64,000 bases of DNA from Ferrovibrio sp965278975 (GCF_965278975.1 NZ_OZ257126.1:3596001-3660000); one strand, 5' to 3'; numbered from the stretch's first letter, positions 25,643-34,807 are shown. Numbers and translations are program-made. The notes: generated by a model from the sequence alone, not told the origin.

Positions 25643-27187
25643 TTAAACGCGCTGCGCCGTCACCACATAGCAGGGCACCGGCACGCCCATCTCGACGCGG
25701 GCGGCATCCTCGATCATCTGCAACTCGCCGAAGCCGTGTTGCGTCAGCACATCCTGCAGATAGCTGCCGGCATGGGCATAGCGGCCAGTGGGATTGAGGC
25801 GGAAGCCTGTCGCCGGGGCCTCGCCATCGATGCGCTCGACGGTGAAGGCGAGCAGGGCGCCCTGCGGCATGCGCGGCGCCAGGTCGGCCAGCAGCGGTGC
25901 CAGGTCACCGAAATAGCAGAACACGTCGGCCGCCACGGTCAGGTCGTAGCTCTCCGGCGTGCCGCGCAGGAAGGCGCCGAGTTCGGCTTCATGCAGCGCG
26001 TCATAGCCGCGCCCTTCCGCCTTGGCCAGCATGCCGCCGCTCAGGTCGACGCCGATCAGCTTCGCGGCGCGCGGCTTCAGCAGCGGCGCGCAAAGCCCGG
26101 TGCCGCAGCCGGCATCCAGGATACTGAGGCCATTGCGGCTGCCGATGCGGGCGGCGATGGCGGCTTCCAGCAATTGCGGCGCGCGGTATTCCAGGCCACC
26201 CAGCACCTTCTCGAAATCGGCCGAGAAGCGGTCGAAGGTCTCGCGCACATAGGCGTCGTCGGCGCGGCTCGGTGCGCCTTCGCCGAGTGCCGCCGCGGCC
26301 ATATGCTGCGCCACGCTGTTGTCTGGATAGGCTGCTGCCCATTCCTTGGCATGGCGGCGCGCGGTCTCCACCTGGCCGCTGCGCATCAGGCCGTAGATCA
26401 TTTCGCCCATATGGTAATGCAGCATCATGTCATCGGGCTGCTGCCGGAGCGCGGCGGCGGCATTGGCTGCGCCTTCCTCGAAACGGCCAAGCTGGAACAG
26501 CGACAGCGAACGGTTCTTCAGCGCCACGAAATGGTTCGGCACCACGCGCAAGGCGGCGTCGAAGCAGGCGGCGGCTTCCTCATGCGCCTTGCGCTGCGAC
26601 AGCAGGCCGCCGAGATTGCATTGCGCATCGGCATAATCCGGGTGGATGCGCACGGCATCGCGGTAATATTGCTCAGCGGTGGCAAGGTCCTCGCGGTCGC
26701 GATAGGCATTGCCCAGGCTGAACAGCGCCATCACATGATCGGGCTGTATCTTCACGGCGTTTTTCAGTGCCGCGATGCCGGCATCATGTTCGCCCATGCG
26801 GCGCAGGCAGACGCCGATATTGAAATGCAGCGGCGCATAGCCCGGCGCCACGCTGAGGCCTTCCTTGTAGGCGGTATAGGCCTGGCTCAGCCGGCCCATG
26901 GCCTGGAACACGTTGCCGAGCGCCATATGCGGCTCGATCAGCATGCGGTTAGCCTGCACGGCGCGGCTATAGAACTGCGCCGCTTCCTTGGCATCGCCGC
27001 GCCGCTGCGCGATCTGGCCAAGGCCGAACAGGGCTTCCGCCGAGCGCGGCTGCTTTTGCAGGATGCGGGTGAAGGCGGCGCCGGCCAGTTCCAGCTCGCC
27101 CTTGTTGAGCAGGTCGAAGGCGACCGGCACATCGACTTCGCCGCCGATGCCGGATTGCTGTAGCAGGATGTCGCTGGGTTTGGTCAT
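25643..27187 (-). CDS. TPR-repeat protein with C-terminal SAM-dependent methyltransferase domain
   Basis: A ~514-residue fusion. Residues ~25-320 hold about eight TPR units (AEALFGLGQIAQRRGDAKEAAQFYSRAV, LHFNIGVCLRRMGEHDAGIAALKNAV, and so on). After a linker (ADDAYVRETFDRFSADFEKVLGGLEYRAPQLL) comes a class I methyltransferase with motif I ILDAGCGTGLCAPLL and acidic motif II in IGVDLSGGMLAKAE. TPR-methyltransferases of this type are common in Rhodospirillales but the methylated target is unknown. The start at 27187 overlaps the permease stop (ATGA), so it is coupled to the iron permease gene. Confidence 0.88.
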   Translation of the reverse strand: MTKPSDILLQQSGIGGEVDVPVAFDLLNKGELELAGAAFTRILQKQPRSAEALFGLGQIAQRRGDAKEAAQFYSRAVQANRMLIEPHMALGNVFQAMGRLSQAYTAYKEGLSVAPGYAPLHFNIGVCLRRMGEHDAGIAALKNAVKIQPDHVMALFSLGNAYRDREDLATAEQYYRDAVRIHPDYADAQCNLGGLLSQRKAHEEAAACFDAALRVVPNHFVALKNRSLSLFQLGRFEEGAANAAAALRQQPDDMMLHYHMGEMIYGLMRSGQVETARRHAKEWAAAYPDNSVAQHMAAAALGEGAPSRADDAYVRETFDRFSADFEKVLGGLEYRAPQLLEAAIAARIGSRNGLSILDAGCGTGLCAPLLKPRAAKLIGVDLSGGMLAKAEGRGYDALHEAELGAFLRGTPESYDLTVAADVFCYFGDLAPLLADLAPRMPQGALLAFTVERIDGEAPATGFRLNPTGRYAHAGSYLQDVLTQHGFGELQMIEDAARVEMGVPVPCYVVTAQRV

Positions 27188-28884
27188 GGGGTATCCTGTT
27201 CTTGGCCCGGGCGGGAACGCGCCAGGGCGGCATTGAGCCACAGCACGGGCAGCAGCCCGGCGGCAACGATGATCAGCGCGCCGGTCGAGGCCTCGCTCAG
27301 ACGCTCGTCGCTGGAAAGCTGGTAGACGCGCACCGCCAGGGTGTCGAAATCGAACGGCCGCACGATCAGCGTGGCCGGCAATTCCTTCAGCACATCCACG
27401 AAGGCAAGCAAAGCGGCGGTGAACAGGCTGCCGCGCAGGAGCGGCGCATGCACCCGGCGCACCACACCCAGCGGGCTTTCGCCCAGCACGCGGGCGGCCT
27501 GATCCAGGCTTGGGCGGATGCGGTGCAGGCCGCCATCCATGGCGCTGTGCGTCACCGCCATGAAGCGCACCACATAGGCATAGAGCAGGGCCAGCAGGCT
27601 GCCCGAGAGCAGTAGACCCGGCGCCTTGCCGAACACTTGCTGCATCCAGTTGTTCAGCGTGTGGTCGAAGCTGGCCAGCGGCAGCAATACGCCGATGGCG
27701 ATCACCGAGCCAGGCACGGCATAGCCCATGGTGGCGAATTGCCCGAGCCAGGACAGCAGCCTGCCCGGGGCCAGGCGCTGGGCATAGGCGAGCAGCAGGC
27801 CAAGCCCGACCAGCAGCAACGCCGCCAGGCTGGAGAGGATGAAGCTGTTGATGGTGAAGCCGAGCAGGCGGGCGGAGCCGAAGGAGTCGCCTTCGGTGAT
27901 GGCGAGATAGAGCAGCCGCCCGGCGGGCAGCAGGAAGCCGAGCAGCACCGGCAGCAGGCAGAGCAGCAGCGTGAGGCCGGTCAGCAGCGGGCCGGGCTGT
28001 TGCAGTTTCAACGGCCGGCTGCGTGCCGAGGTATGGTGGAAACGCTTGGCCTGGCGGCTGACGCGTTCCAGCATCACCGCGCCGAGCACGAACAGCATCA
28101 GCATGCCGGCAAGCTGCGCCGCCGCCACCGGATTGCCCATGCCGAACCAGGTGCGGTAGATCGCGGTGGTGAAGGTCGGCACGCCGAAATAGCTCACGGC
28201 GCCGAACTCGGCCAGCGTCTCCATCAGCACCAGGGCGATGCCGCCGGCAATCATCGGCCGGGCCAGCGGCAGGGCGATGCGCCAGAAGCGGCCCCAGGGC
28301 CTGATACCCAGCGTGCGGCCCACTTCCAGCACACAGACCGACTGGTCCTGGAAAGCGGTGCGCGCCAGCATGTAGACATAGGGGTAGAAGGCCAGGGTGA
28401 GCAGCACGGTGACGCCGCCCAGCGTCATTACATCCGGGAACCAGTAATCGCCCCGGCTCCAGCCGAAGCTATGGCGCAAGGCAGTCTGCACCGGGCCGGC
28501 GAACTGCATCAGTTCGCCATAGACGAAGGCCGAGACATAGCCCGGGATCGCCAGCGGCAGGAACAGCAGCCAGCTTAAGGTGCGCCGGCCAGGGAATTCG
28601 ATCATCGTCACCGCCCAGGCGCAGCCGACCCCGATCAGTGCCGATCCCAGGCCGACGCCGAGCAGCAGCAGCACGGTGTTGAGCAGCATTTCCGGCAGCA
28701 CGGTGGCGGCCAGATGCGCGAATACGCCCTGGGCCGGCCGGCCAAGATTGGCCAGCACCGCCAGCAGCGGGGCGGCGATCAGCAGGGCCAGGGTGGCGGC
28801 GAACAGGGTCCAGGCCAGGCGGCCATGGCCGCGCCGGGCCGGACCCCGGGTGCCGGCAATCGATGAAAAGGTAACCTCGGTCAC
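27184..28884 (-). CDS. Fe(III) ABC transporter permease, fused two-domain type (FutB/AfuB/SfuB)
   Basis: A 566-residue permease with two homologous halves of six spans each. Each half has an EAA-type loop: LEVGRTLGIRPWGRFWRIALPLARPMIAGG in the first and DQAARVLGESPLGVVRRVHAPLLRGSL in the second. The C-terminal TLIVRPFDFDTLAVRVYQLSSDERL is typical of iron permeases. It should move ferric iron with the binding protein at 24519-25568. No cognate ATPase gene was found in the window. The first gene of a two-gene unit with the TPR-methyltransferase. Confidence 0.93.
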   Translation of the reverse strand: MTEVTFSSIAGTRGPARRGHGRLAWTLFAATLALLIAAPLLAVLANLGRPAQGVFAHLAATVLPEMLLNTVLLLLGVGLGSALIGVGCAWAVTMIEFPGRRTLSWLLFLPLAIPGYVSAFVYGELMQFAGPVQTALRHSFGWSRGDYWFPDVMTLGGVTVLLTLAFYPYVYMLARTAFQDQSVCVLEVGRTLGIRPWGRFWRIALPLARPMIAGGIALVLMETLAEFGAVSYFGVPTFTTAIYRTWFGMGNPVAAAQLAGMLMLFVLGAVMLERVSRQAKRFHHTSARSRPLKLQQPGPLLTGLTLLLCLLPVLLGFLLPAGRLLYLAITEGDSFGSARLLGFTINSFILSSLAALLLVGLGLLLAYAQRLAPGRLLSWLGQFATMGYAVPGSVIAIGVLLPLASFDHTLNNWMQQVFGKAPGLLLSGSLLALLYAYVVRFMAVTHSAMDGGLHRIRPSLDQAARVLGESPLGVVRRVHAPLLRGSLFTAALLAFVDVLKELPATLIVRPFDFDTLAVRVYQLSSDERLSEASTGALIIVAAGLLPVLWLNAALARSRPGQEQDTP

Positions 28885-29011
28885 GGCAGCTTCATGGTTC
28901 GGATTGGTATTTCTTTAAAGTATTTACGCCAGCGTCGGAAGGGCGCGGGGCCGGCCCGGTTAACCGGGAGCCTGCTCATGCCTTGGCCATAGCCGACAAA
29001 GGGGATGTAAG

Positions 29012-29314
29012 ATGGGAGAAGTGGTAAGATTGATGCGTCACTACCAGCCGCCGGTGGCGGCCGTGGAGCCGGAACCCGTGACCAAGACCACGCCAGCACA
29101 GCGCTATTACCTCAAGCGGGGCCTGAGCCAGCCCGGCGGCAAGCTGCCGCTGTTCGATCTCGATGGCCAGCAGATCAGCCTGCAGACCATCAAATCCTGC
29201 ATCCGCGCCGGCTGGGCCGAGCCGTGGTTCGAGAATCCGATCAAGCCTGACTGGGTGGTGTGCAAGCTGACCGAGGCGGGCCGCGAAGCCCTGCGCGAAG
29301 ATGGGGTCGAATGA
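29012..29314 (+). CDS. Small conserved hypothetical protein
   Basis: A 100-residue soluble protein. The pattern AQRYYLKRGLSQPGGKLPLFD, then SCIRAGWAEPWFENPIKPDWVVCKLTEAGREAL looks like a compact helix/wing domain; the end (CKLTEAGREAL) is reminiscent of the recognition wing of winged-helix proteins. I recall similar small proteins in alphaproteobacteria without function. The stop overlaps the start of the Sel1 gene (ATGA), so the two are translationally coupled. Confidence 0.75.
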   Translation: MGEVVRLMRHYQPPVAAVEPEPVTKTTPAQRYYLKRGLSQPGGKLPLFDLDGQQISLQTIKSCIRAGWAEPWFENPIKPDWVVCKLTEAGREALREDGVE

Positions 29315-31113
29315 CGCGTTTCAGTAAAGCCGCCTGGCTGTTTCTGGGCCTGCCGCTGCTGTTTGCCGGCAGTCCTTCCTGGGCGGCGCTCGGGGTGCAG
29401 GACGCCCCGGTCAGCCAGCCGCTGGAACGGCCTGCCGGGGCGCAGCCGAGCCGGCTTGAGCTGCAAAGCCGCGCCGAGGCCGGCGAGGCGGAAGCGCAAT
29501 ACCGGCTTGGCCTGGATTACCAGTTCGGCATTGGCGGCACGCCGGATTGGCCGGCGGCGCGGGCCTGGTTCGGCCGGGCTGCCGCCCAGGCGCATGTGAA
29601 GGGGCTGGGGGCTTACGGTTACATGCTGCTTTCGGGCAGCGGCGGGCCGCAGGATCTGCCCGGTGCCGAAAAGGCCCTGCGCCAGGCGGCAGAGGCAGGC
29701 GAGGCTTCCGCCGCCGCCAATCTGGCGGAATTGCTGCTGCTGCGCGGCGAGGCGGCGGAAGCCCGCCAGATGCTGGTGCGCGCCGTGGCCGGTGGCGCGG
29801 TCAATGCCCGCTACCGCCTGGGCCGGCTTGAAATCGCCGATGGCAAGAGTGCCGAGGGCCTGGCCCTGGTGGAGCAGGCGGTGGAACGCGGCCACCCGGA
29901 AGCGACCCTCTATTTCGCCAATCTGCTTGTTGGCGGCGATCTGGGCATGAAAGCCGATCCGGCCCGTGCCGCGAAGCTGCTGCGCGATGCCGCCGAGGCT
30001 GGCTACGCTCCGGCCGCCAATGACCTTGGCCGGCTCTACGATCTTGGGATCGGCTTGGCGGCGGACCCGCGCCAGGCCGTCGACTGGTATCGCCGCGCCC
30101 TGGGCCAGGGCAATGCCATCGCCGGCTATAATCTCGGCCTGCTGCTGAACAGCCAGCGCCTGGGTGCGCCCGATGCGGCGGCGGCGCGGTCGGCCTATCT
30201 GCTCTCGGCGGAAGGTGGATTCGTGCCCGGCATGGGCAAGCTCGGCGAGATGCTGCTGCGCGGGCGCGGCGGTCCGGCCGATCCAGCGGGGGGCATCCAG
30301 TGGCTGACGCGCGCTGCCGAGGGCGGCGATGCCGATGCCCAGAACCATCTGGCCCTGGCCTATTTCAATGGCAATGGCGTGGCCCGCGACGAGGCCAAGG
30401 CGATGGATTGGTGGGAGCGGGCCGTGGCGCAGCAGCACCCGGCATCGGCCAACAATTTCGCGCTCTATCTGGCGCTGGGTCAGGGCCGGCAAGCCGATCC
30501 GGCCCGCGCCGTTGCAGTGCTGAACGGGATGGCGGAGAAGGGCCTGCCGCGCCCGGCCTTCCGCCTCGGCCTGTGGCATGAGGCCGGTTTTGCCGGGCTG
30601 AAGCCGGATCCGCGCGCGGCTTTGGCCTGGTTCAAGCGTGCCGCCGAGGCCGGCTCCAGCCGGGGAATGTTCAAATACGCTTCCTATATCGAGGCCGGCG
30701 AGGGTGGGGTGGCGCCTGATCCGGCGCTGGCGGTCCGGCTCTATCGCCAGGCTGCCGAGGCTGGCAGTGCCGAGGCCCTGTTCCTGCTGGCGCGCTACAG
30801 CTTCAACGGCGAAGGCGTGCCCAAGGACCCGAAAGCGGCGCTCGACCTGTTGCAGCGTGCCGCCCGGCGCGGCAATGCCGAGGCCCTGTTCGTGCTGGGT
30901 GACTTCTATTACCGGGGCGAGGGCATGCCCGCCGATCCGGTGGCTGCCTGGGCCCATTGGGCGGTGGCAGAACGGCTCGGCATGGCCGAGGCCGGACCGA
31001 ACCGCCGCATGCTGGAACGCCAGATAGCGGCCCCGGAGGCCCAGGCAAGGGCGCGGCAACTGGCTGCCGCGCTGCTGGCCGAGGCCGCTGCCGCCCAAGC
31101 CGACGAAGATTGA
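29311..31113 (+). CDS. Large secreted Sel1-like repeat protein
   Basis: A ~600-residue protein with signal peptide (AAWLFLGLPLLFAGSPSWA) and about a dozen Sel1-like repeats running almost to the C-terminus (AEAQYRLGLDYQFGIGGTPDWPAARAWF, APAANDLGRLYDLGIGLAADPRQAVDWY, AEALFLLARYSFNGEGVPKDPKAALDLL). Expected to be a periplasmic helical solenoid that scaffolds other proteins. I chose the ATG at 29311 because it overlaps the previous stop and directly precedes the signal peptide. It is a larger relative of the Sel1 protein between mlaC and mlaA. The ALA/GLY-rich composition creates long false ORFs on the other strand. Confidence 0.9.
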   Translation: MTRFSKAAWLFLGLPLLFAGSPSWAALGVQDAPVSQPLERPAGAQPSRLELQSRAEAGEAEAQYRLGLDYQFGIGGTPDWPAARAWFGRAAAQAHVKGLGAYGYMLLSGSGGPQDLPGAEKALRQAAEAGEASAAANLAELLLLRGEAAEARQMLVRAVAGGAVNARYRLGRLEIADGKSAEGLALVEQAVERGHPEATLYFANLLVGGDLGMKADPARAAKLLRDAAEAGYAPAANDLGRLYDLGIGLAADPRQAVDWYRRALGQGNAIAGYNLGLLLNSQRLGAPDAAAARSAYLLSAEGGFVPGMGKLGEMLLRGRGGPADPAGGIQWLTRAAEGGDADAQNHLALAYFNGNGVARDEAKAMDWWERAVAQQHPASANNFALYLALGQGRQADPARAVAVLNGMAEKGLPRPAFRLGLWHEAGFAGLKPDPRAALAWFKRAAEAGSSRGMFKYASYIEAGEGGVAPDPALAVRLYRQAAEAGSAEALFLLARYSFNGEGVPKDPKAALDLLQRAARRGNAEALFVLGDFYYRGEGMPADPVAAWAHWAVAERLGMAEAGPNRRMLERQIAAPEAQARARQLAAALLAEAAAAQADED

Positions 31114-31132
31114 TACATAGTCAGGAGGCCCC

Positions 31133-31819
31133 ATGCTCCCGCTTCTCGCCGCTGCCATCGCCTGGGTGGCACTGCACGTCATAGTAGCGGGCCCGCTCCG
31201 CCGCGGCCTGATCGCCGGCATCGGCGAGGCACGCTACCGGGGCATCTTTTCCGGCCTCAGTGCGGTCTCCCTGGCCTTGCTGATCTGGGCCTTTGGCCGG
31301 GCGCCATATGTGGAATTCTGGGCGCCGTCTCCGGCCCTGGCAATAGTGCCGCTGCTGGTAATGCCGGTGGCCCTGCTGTTCCTGGTGGCGGCCCTGCGTC
31401 CCAGCAACCCGACCCTGGCCGGCCCGGACATGCTGCTCAAGGGGGCACTGCCGGTGCTGGGCTTCACCAAGGTGACACGCCATCCGATGCTCTGGGGTTT
31501 CAGCCTCTGGGCCATCAGCCACATGGTGGCGAATGGCGATGCCGCCGCCTGGATTTTCTTTGGTGCTTTCCTGATCACCGCCCTGAACGGCATGGTTTCC
31601 ATCGACCGAAAGAGAGCCGCCAAATTCGGCGAGGATTGGCAGGTATTTATTCGAAAAACCTCGATTATTCCCTTTGCTGCGGTGCTGGAGGGGCGGCAGA
31701 AGTTGAAGTTGAATGACATTGGCATGATCAATATTGCTGTTACTATAGTGCTTTATGCTATTATTTTAGCCTTCCATGACATTATGACCGGGGTTCCGGC
31801 AATTCCAATATTATATTGA
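31133..31819 (+). CDS. NnrU-family integral membrane protein
   Basis: A 228-residue membrane protein with about six spans. It has the NnrU pattern: an N-terminal LHVIVAGPLRRGLIAGIGEARYRGIFSGLSAVSL, the cytoplasmic TKVTRHPMLWGFSLWAISHMVANGD motif, GAFLITALNGMVSIDRKR and a last span ending GVPAIP. NnrU is linked to nitric-oxide or denitrification genes in some bacteria and is related to methyltransferase-like NnrU/ICMT folds; substrate unknown. The last ~40 codons are AT-rich compared with the gene, merging into an AT-rich intergenic region (31820-31866). Confidence 0.88.
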   Translation: MLPLLAAAIAWVALHVIVAGPLRRGLIAGIGEARYRGIFSGLSAVSLALLIWAFGRAPYVEFWAPSPALAIVPLLVMPVALLFLVAALRPSNPTLAGPDMLLKGALPVLGFTKVTRHPMLWGFSLWAISHMVANGDAAAWIFFGAFLITALNGMVSIDRKRAAKFGEDWQVFIRKTSIIPFAAVLEGRQKLKLNDIGMINIAVTIVLYAIILAFHDIMTGVPAIPILY

Positions 31820-31866
31820 ATAACAATATTTTGATTTAATAATATAATCTAATACGAAAGGTTAAG

Positions 31867-33339
31867 ATGGCGCGGCGCGCGGCAGGGCATTTCATTGGTT
31901 GGTTCCGGCCCCAGCGCGGTGCCGGCGGCCCCCCTTTGCAAGTGCAATTATATGCCGCGATCCGCGCCGGCGTACTCGATGGCCGGCTCGGCCCGGGGCA
32001 GCGGCTGCCCTCCAGCCGGGCCTTGGCCGAGGAGCTCGGCCTGTCGCGCAACACCGTGCTGGGAGCCTATGACCGGCTGGTGGCGGAAGGCTATCTGGCG
32101 GTGCGTCCGGCCTCTGGCGTCTATGTTGCCGACGATGTGCCGGCCGATCTCGGCCAGGCCGCCCGGGCGGTATCCGGTCCGGCCGGTTTCTCGGATCGCG
32201 GCCACCGCCTGATCGCCGCCGCCCCTGAACGGGGCATGCCTGCAACGGCCCGGCCCTTCGCCGTCGGGCTGCCGGCCCTGGCCGATTTCCCGCTGGAGAC
32301 CTGGCGCCGCCTTACCAATCGCCGGTTGCGGCGGCCGGAGACCGGGCTGATGGCCGGCGGCGACCCGCAGGGGCTGCCTGTGCTGCGTCAGGCCCTGGCC
32401 GGCTACCTGACCGAGGCGCGCGGGCTGGTCTGCAAGGCGGATCAGATCCTGGTGGTTTCGGGCGCGCAGCAGGCGCTCGACCTGGTTGGCCGGGTGTTGC
32501 TCGATCCGGGTGACGTGGCGGTGGTGGAAGACCCCGGCTATGCCGGCGCCCGCGAAGCCCTGGCCGCTGTCGGCGCCCGGCTGGAGGCGGTGCCGGTGGA
32601 TGCCCAGGGGCTGGACCCGGAGCAGGTGGCGCGGCTGAAGCTGGCGCCGAAACTGATCGCGGTGACGCCGTCGCACCAGTTCCCCTTGGGCGGCACCATG
32701 CCGTTGGCCCGCCGGCTTGGCCTGCTGGCCCTGGCCCGCGCGCTCGGCAGCATGATCGTGGAAGACGATTACGATTGCGAATACCGTTATGGCGCCCCGC
32801 CGCTGCCGGCCTTGCAGGGCCTGGACGACACCGCCGGCGCCGATGGCGGCCGGGTGATCTATGTCGGCACCTTTTCCAAGGTGCTGTTTCCCGGCCTGCG
32901 TATCGGCTACCTGGTGCTGCCGCCGCGCCTGGTGGCAGGGTTTGTGCGCGCCAAGACTACCGCCGACGGCCATGGCGCGCTGCTGCCCCAGGCGGTGCTG
33001 GCGGATTTCATCGCCGAGGGCCATCTGGCCCAGCATGTGCGGCGCATGCGCAAGCTGTATCGCGAGCGCCAGCAGGCCCTGCTCGGCGCCTTGCAGCGCC
33101 ATTGCCCGGCGCTGCGCGTCGGCCCGGCCGAAGCCGGGTTGCATCTGGTGGCGGAATTCACCGACCAGCGCGACGACAAGGCGATCGCCACGGCCGCCGC
33201 CGCCCAGGGCCTGACGGTGGCGCCGCTGTCGCGCTACGCCATCCGCCGGCAGTTGAGCGGCCTGCTGCTCGGCTATGCGGCTTTCCCGCCCGCCGAACTG
33301 GAGCGGGCGGCTCAGGTGTTGGGCAAGCTGCTCAAGTAA
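31867..33339 (+). CDS. MocR/PdxR-type regulator (GntR HTH fused to class I aminotransferase fold)
   Basis: A 490-residue protein. An N-terminal winged helix (LQVQLYAAIRAGVLDGRLGPGQRLPSSRALAEELGLSRNTVLGAYDRL, about residues 24-75) is joined by a linker to an aminotransferase-like domain with IVEDDYDCEYRY and the PLP-lysine region TFSKVLFPGLRIGYL. MocR proteins sense PLP or amino compounds and control vitamin B6 or GABA-type genes. It is convergent with, and overlaps by 28 bases, a PNPOx-like flavoprotein gene, which is a reasonable target. The 47-base promoter region before it is very AT-rich. Confidence 0.92.
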   Translation: MARRAAGHFIGWFRPQRGAGGPPLQVQLYAAIRAGVLDGRLGPGQRLPSSRALAEELGLSRNTVLGAYDRLVAEGYLAVRPASGVYVADDVPADLGQAARAVSGPAGFSDRGHRLIAAAPERGMPATARPFAVGLPALADFPLETWRRLTNRRLRRPETGLMAGGDPQGLPVLRQALAGYLTEARGLVCKADQILVVSGAQQALDLVGRVLLDPGDVAVVEDPGYAGAREALAAVGARLEAVPVDAQGLDPEQVARLKLAPKLIAVTPSHQFPLGGTMPLARRLGLLALARALGSMIVEDDYDCEYRYGAPPLPALQGLDDTAGADGGRVIYVGTFSKVLFPGLRIGYLVLPPRLVAGFVRAKTTADGHGALLPQAVLADFIAEGHLAQHVRRMRKLYRERQQALLGALQRHCPALRVGPAEAGLHLVAEFTDQRDDKAIATAAAAQGLTVAPLSRYAIRRQLSGLLLGYAAFPPAELERAAQVLGKLLK

Positions 33340-33986
33340 GCTGGCAAAGCCGTGCCGGAGGTGAGCAGCGGGTCCGGCACCGGCGCCTGGAAGCCGGTGG
33401 CGAAGGGCACCAGGCCGGCCCAGCAGGGGATGCTCATATCCGGCTCGTCATCTTTCGGCGGCCCGACGCGCATCTTGGCCGAAGCCTCGTCCAGCGGCAT
33501 CGAGAGCACCATGGTCGCCTTCATCTCCTGGGCATCGGGGCCCCGGATTTCCGACCAGCGGCCCTTGGCGATGCGTTCGACGAAATATTCCAGGGCTTTG
33601 AGCTTTGCGGCTTCGCCGTCGACACGCGTGAAACGGCCGAGCGCCACCACCGAGCGGTAATTCATGGAATGGTGGAAGGAGGAGCGCGCCAGTACCAGGG
33701 CATCCAGCAGGGTGACGGTGACGCAGGCCGGGATACCCTCCGCCAGCATCATGGTCATGCGGCTCTTGCTGGAGCCGTGGATATAGAGGTGGTCGCCCTC
33801 GCGCCAATAGGCGGTGGGGATCACCATCGGCTGGCCGTCCTGCACGAAGCCGACATGGCAGACATAACCGGCATCCAGGATGGCATGCACATTCTCGGCA
33901 TCGTAGCGGCCACGCTCATGCATGCGGCGCACCCGCACGCGGTCGGAGGCAGGCTGAGCAGGGGGCTGGGGAGGCAGGGCATTCAT
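33312..33986 (-). CDS. Pyridoxamine 5'-phosphate oxidase-like flavin-binding split-barrel protein
   Basis: A 224-residue protein of the FMN split-barrel family (flavin-nucleotide-binding / Nim-like branch). Recognisable parts: RMHERGRYDAENVHAILDAGYVCHVGFVQDGQPMVIPTAYWREGDHLYIHGSSKSRM, then SFHHSMNYRSVVALGRFTRV and CWAGLVPFATGFQAPVPDPLL. I start it at 33986 (MNALPPQP), preceded by CGGAG, rather than at 34145. Possible roles are PNP/PMP oxidation or flavin-dependent reduction. Its 3' end overlaps the MocR-type regulator. Confidence 0.85.
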   Translation of the reverse strand: MNALPPQPPAQPASDRVRVRRMHERGRYDAENVHAILDAGYVCHVGFVQDGQPMVIPTAYWREGDHLYIHGSSKSRMTMMLAEGIPACVTVTLLDALVLARSSFHHSMNYRSVVALGRFTRVDGEAAKLKALEYFVERIAKGRWSEIRGPDAQEMKATMVLSMPLDEASAKMRVGPPKDDEPDMSIPCWAGLVPFATGFQAPVPDPLLTSGTALPAYLSSLPNT

Positions 33987-34156
33987 GGGACAACTCCGGG
34001 GCAGATATTTTCTGGTCCCCTGGTTAGGCCGATTCAGGCACCAGATAAAGAACCGGAATTTGTATAAATGATGATACCAGAAAGGCGGTGCGGGTTGGCC
34101 CGGGCAGGGGCCTCGTGCTACCCCTGATTTGAAACTGGCCACCACGGAGACTCGCT

Positions 34157-34807
34157 TTGCTGGAAAACCTGCTGATGCTCGGCAAGGGCGGGTTGGCGGG
34201 CTTCGTCATCGCCGCCCCGGTGGGGCCGGTGGGCGTGCTCTGTGTGCAGCGGACCCTGGCGCTTGGCGCCGGCAGCGGCCTGATGGCCGGCCTTGGCGCC
34301 GCCTGTGCCGACGCGCTGTATGGCTGCATCGCGGCTTTCGGCCTCAGCCTGATCGCCGAGTGGCTGCAAAGCCATGAAGCGGTGTTCCGCCTGCTCGGCG
34401 GTGCCTTCCTGCTGTTCATGGGCGTGAAGATGCTGCGGGCGCGCCACGATCCGGCGGCGCCGCTGCCCACGGTGCCACGCGACGATCTGGTGCATGGCCT
34501 GCTCTCCACCTTCCTGCTTACCGCCACCAACCCGATCACCATTGTCGCCTTCCTCGGCATCTTCGCCTTCCTCGGCATCGGCGCCGTCGGCGTCGATCAG
34601 GCGCAGGCCGGCTGGCTGGTGCTCGGCGTGTTCATTGGTTCCTCGGTATGGTGGTTTTCGCTGGCGGCATTGGCCGGGCGGTTCCGCCGCCAGCTTTCCG
34701 AAGGCGGGCTGGTGACCATAAACCGCCTCTCCGGGTTGCTGTTGCTCGGCTTTGCACTGTATGGCTTGGGCAGCGTTCTGTGGATGTGGAGTCAGGGAAC
34801 CCGATGA
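34157..34807 (+). CDS. LysE-family amino-acid exporter
   Basis: A 216-residue inner-membrane protein with about six spans. The N-terminal GGLAGFVIAAPVGPVGVLCVQRTLALG motif and LTATNPITIVAFLGIFAFLG match LysE/RhtB exporters. The start is probably TTG at 34157, with ACGGAGA a few bases upstream; this gives the normal family N-terminus. The ATGA overlap at 34804-34807 couples it to the aspartoacylase-like gene, suggesting that the hydrolase product or a related amino acid is exported. Confidence 0.9.
   Translation: MLENLLMLGKGGLAGFVIAAPVGPVGVLCVQRTLALGAGSGLMAGLGAACADALYGCIAAFGLSLIAEWLQSHEAVFRLLGGAFLLFMGVKMLRARHDPAAPLPTVPRDDLVHGLLSTFLLTATNPITIVAFLGIFAFLGIGAVGVDQAQAGWLVLGVFIGSSVWWFSLAALAGRFRRQLSEGGLVTINRLSGLLLLGFALYGLGSVLWMWSQGTR

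Noticed and set aside
29107..31221. Minus-strand ORF of ~704 codons
   Set aside because: Antisense to the large Sel1 protein; the repeats generate an open frame on the other strand.
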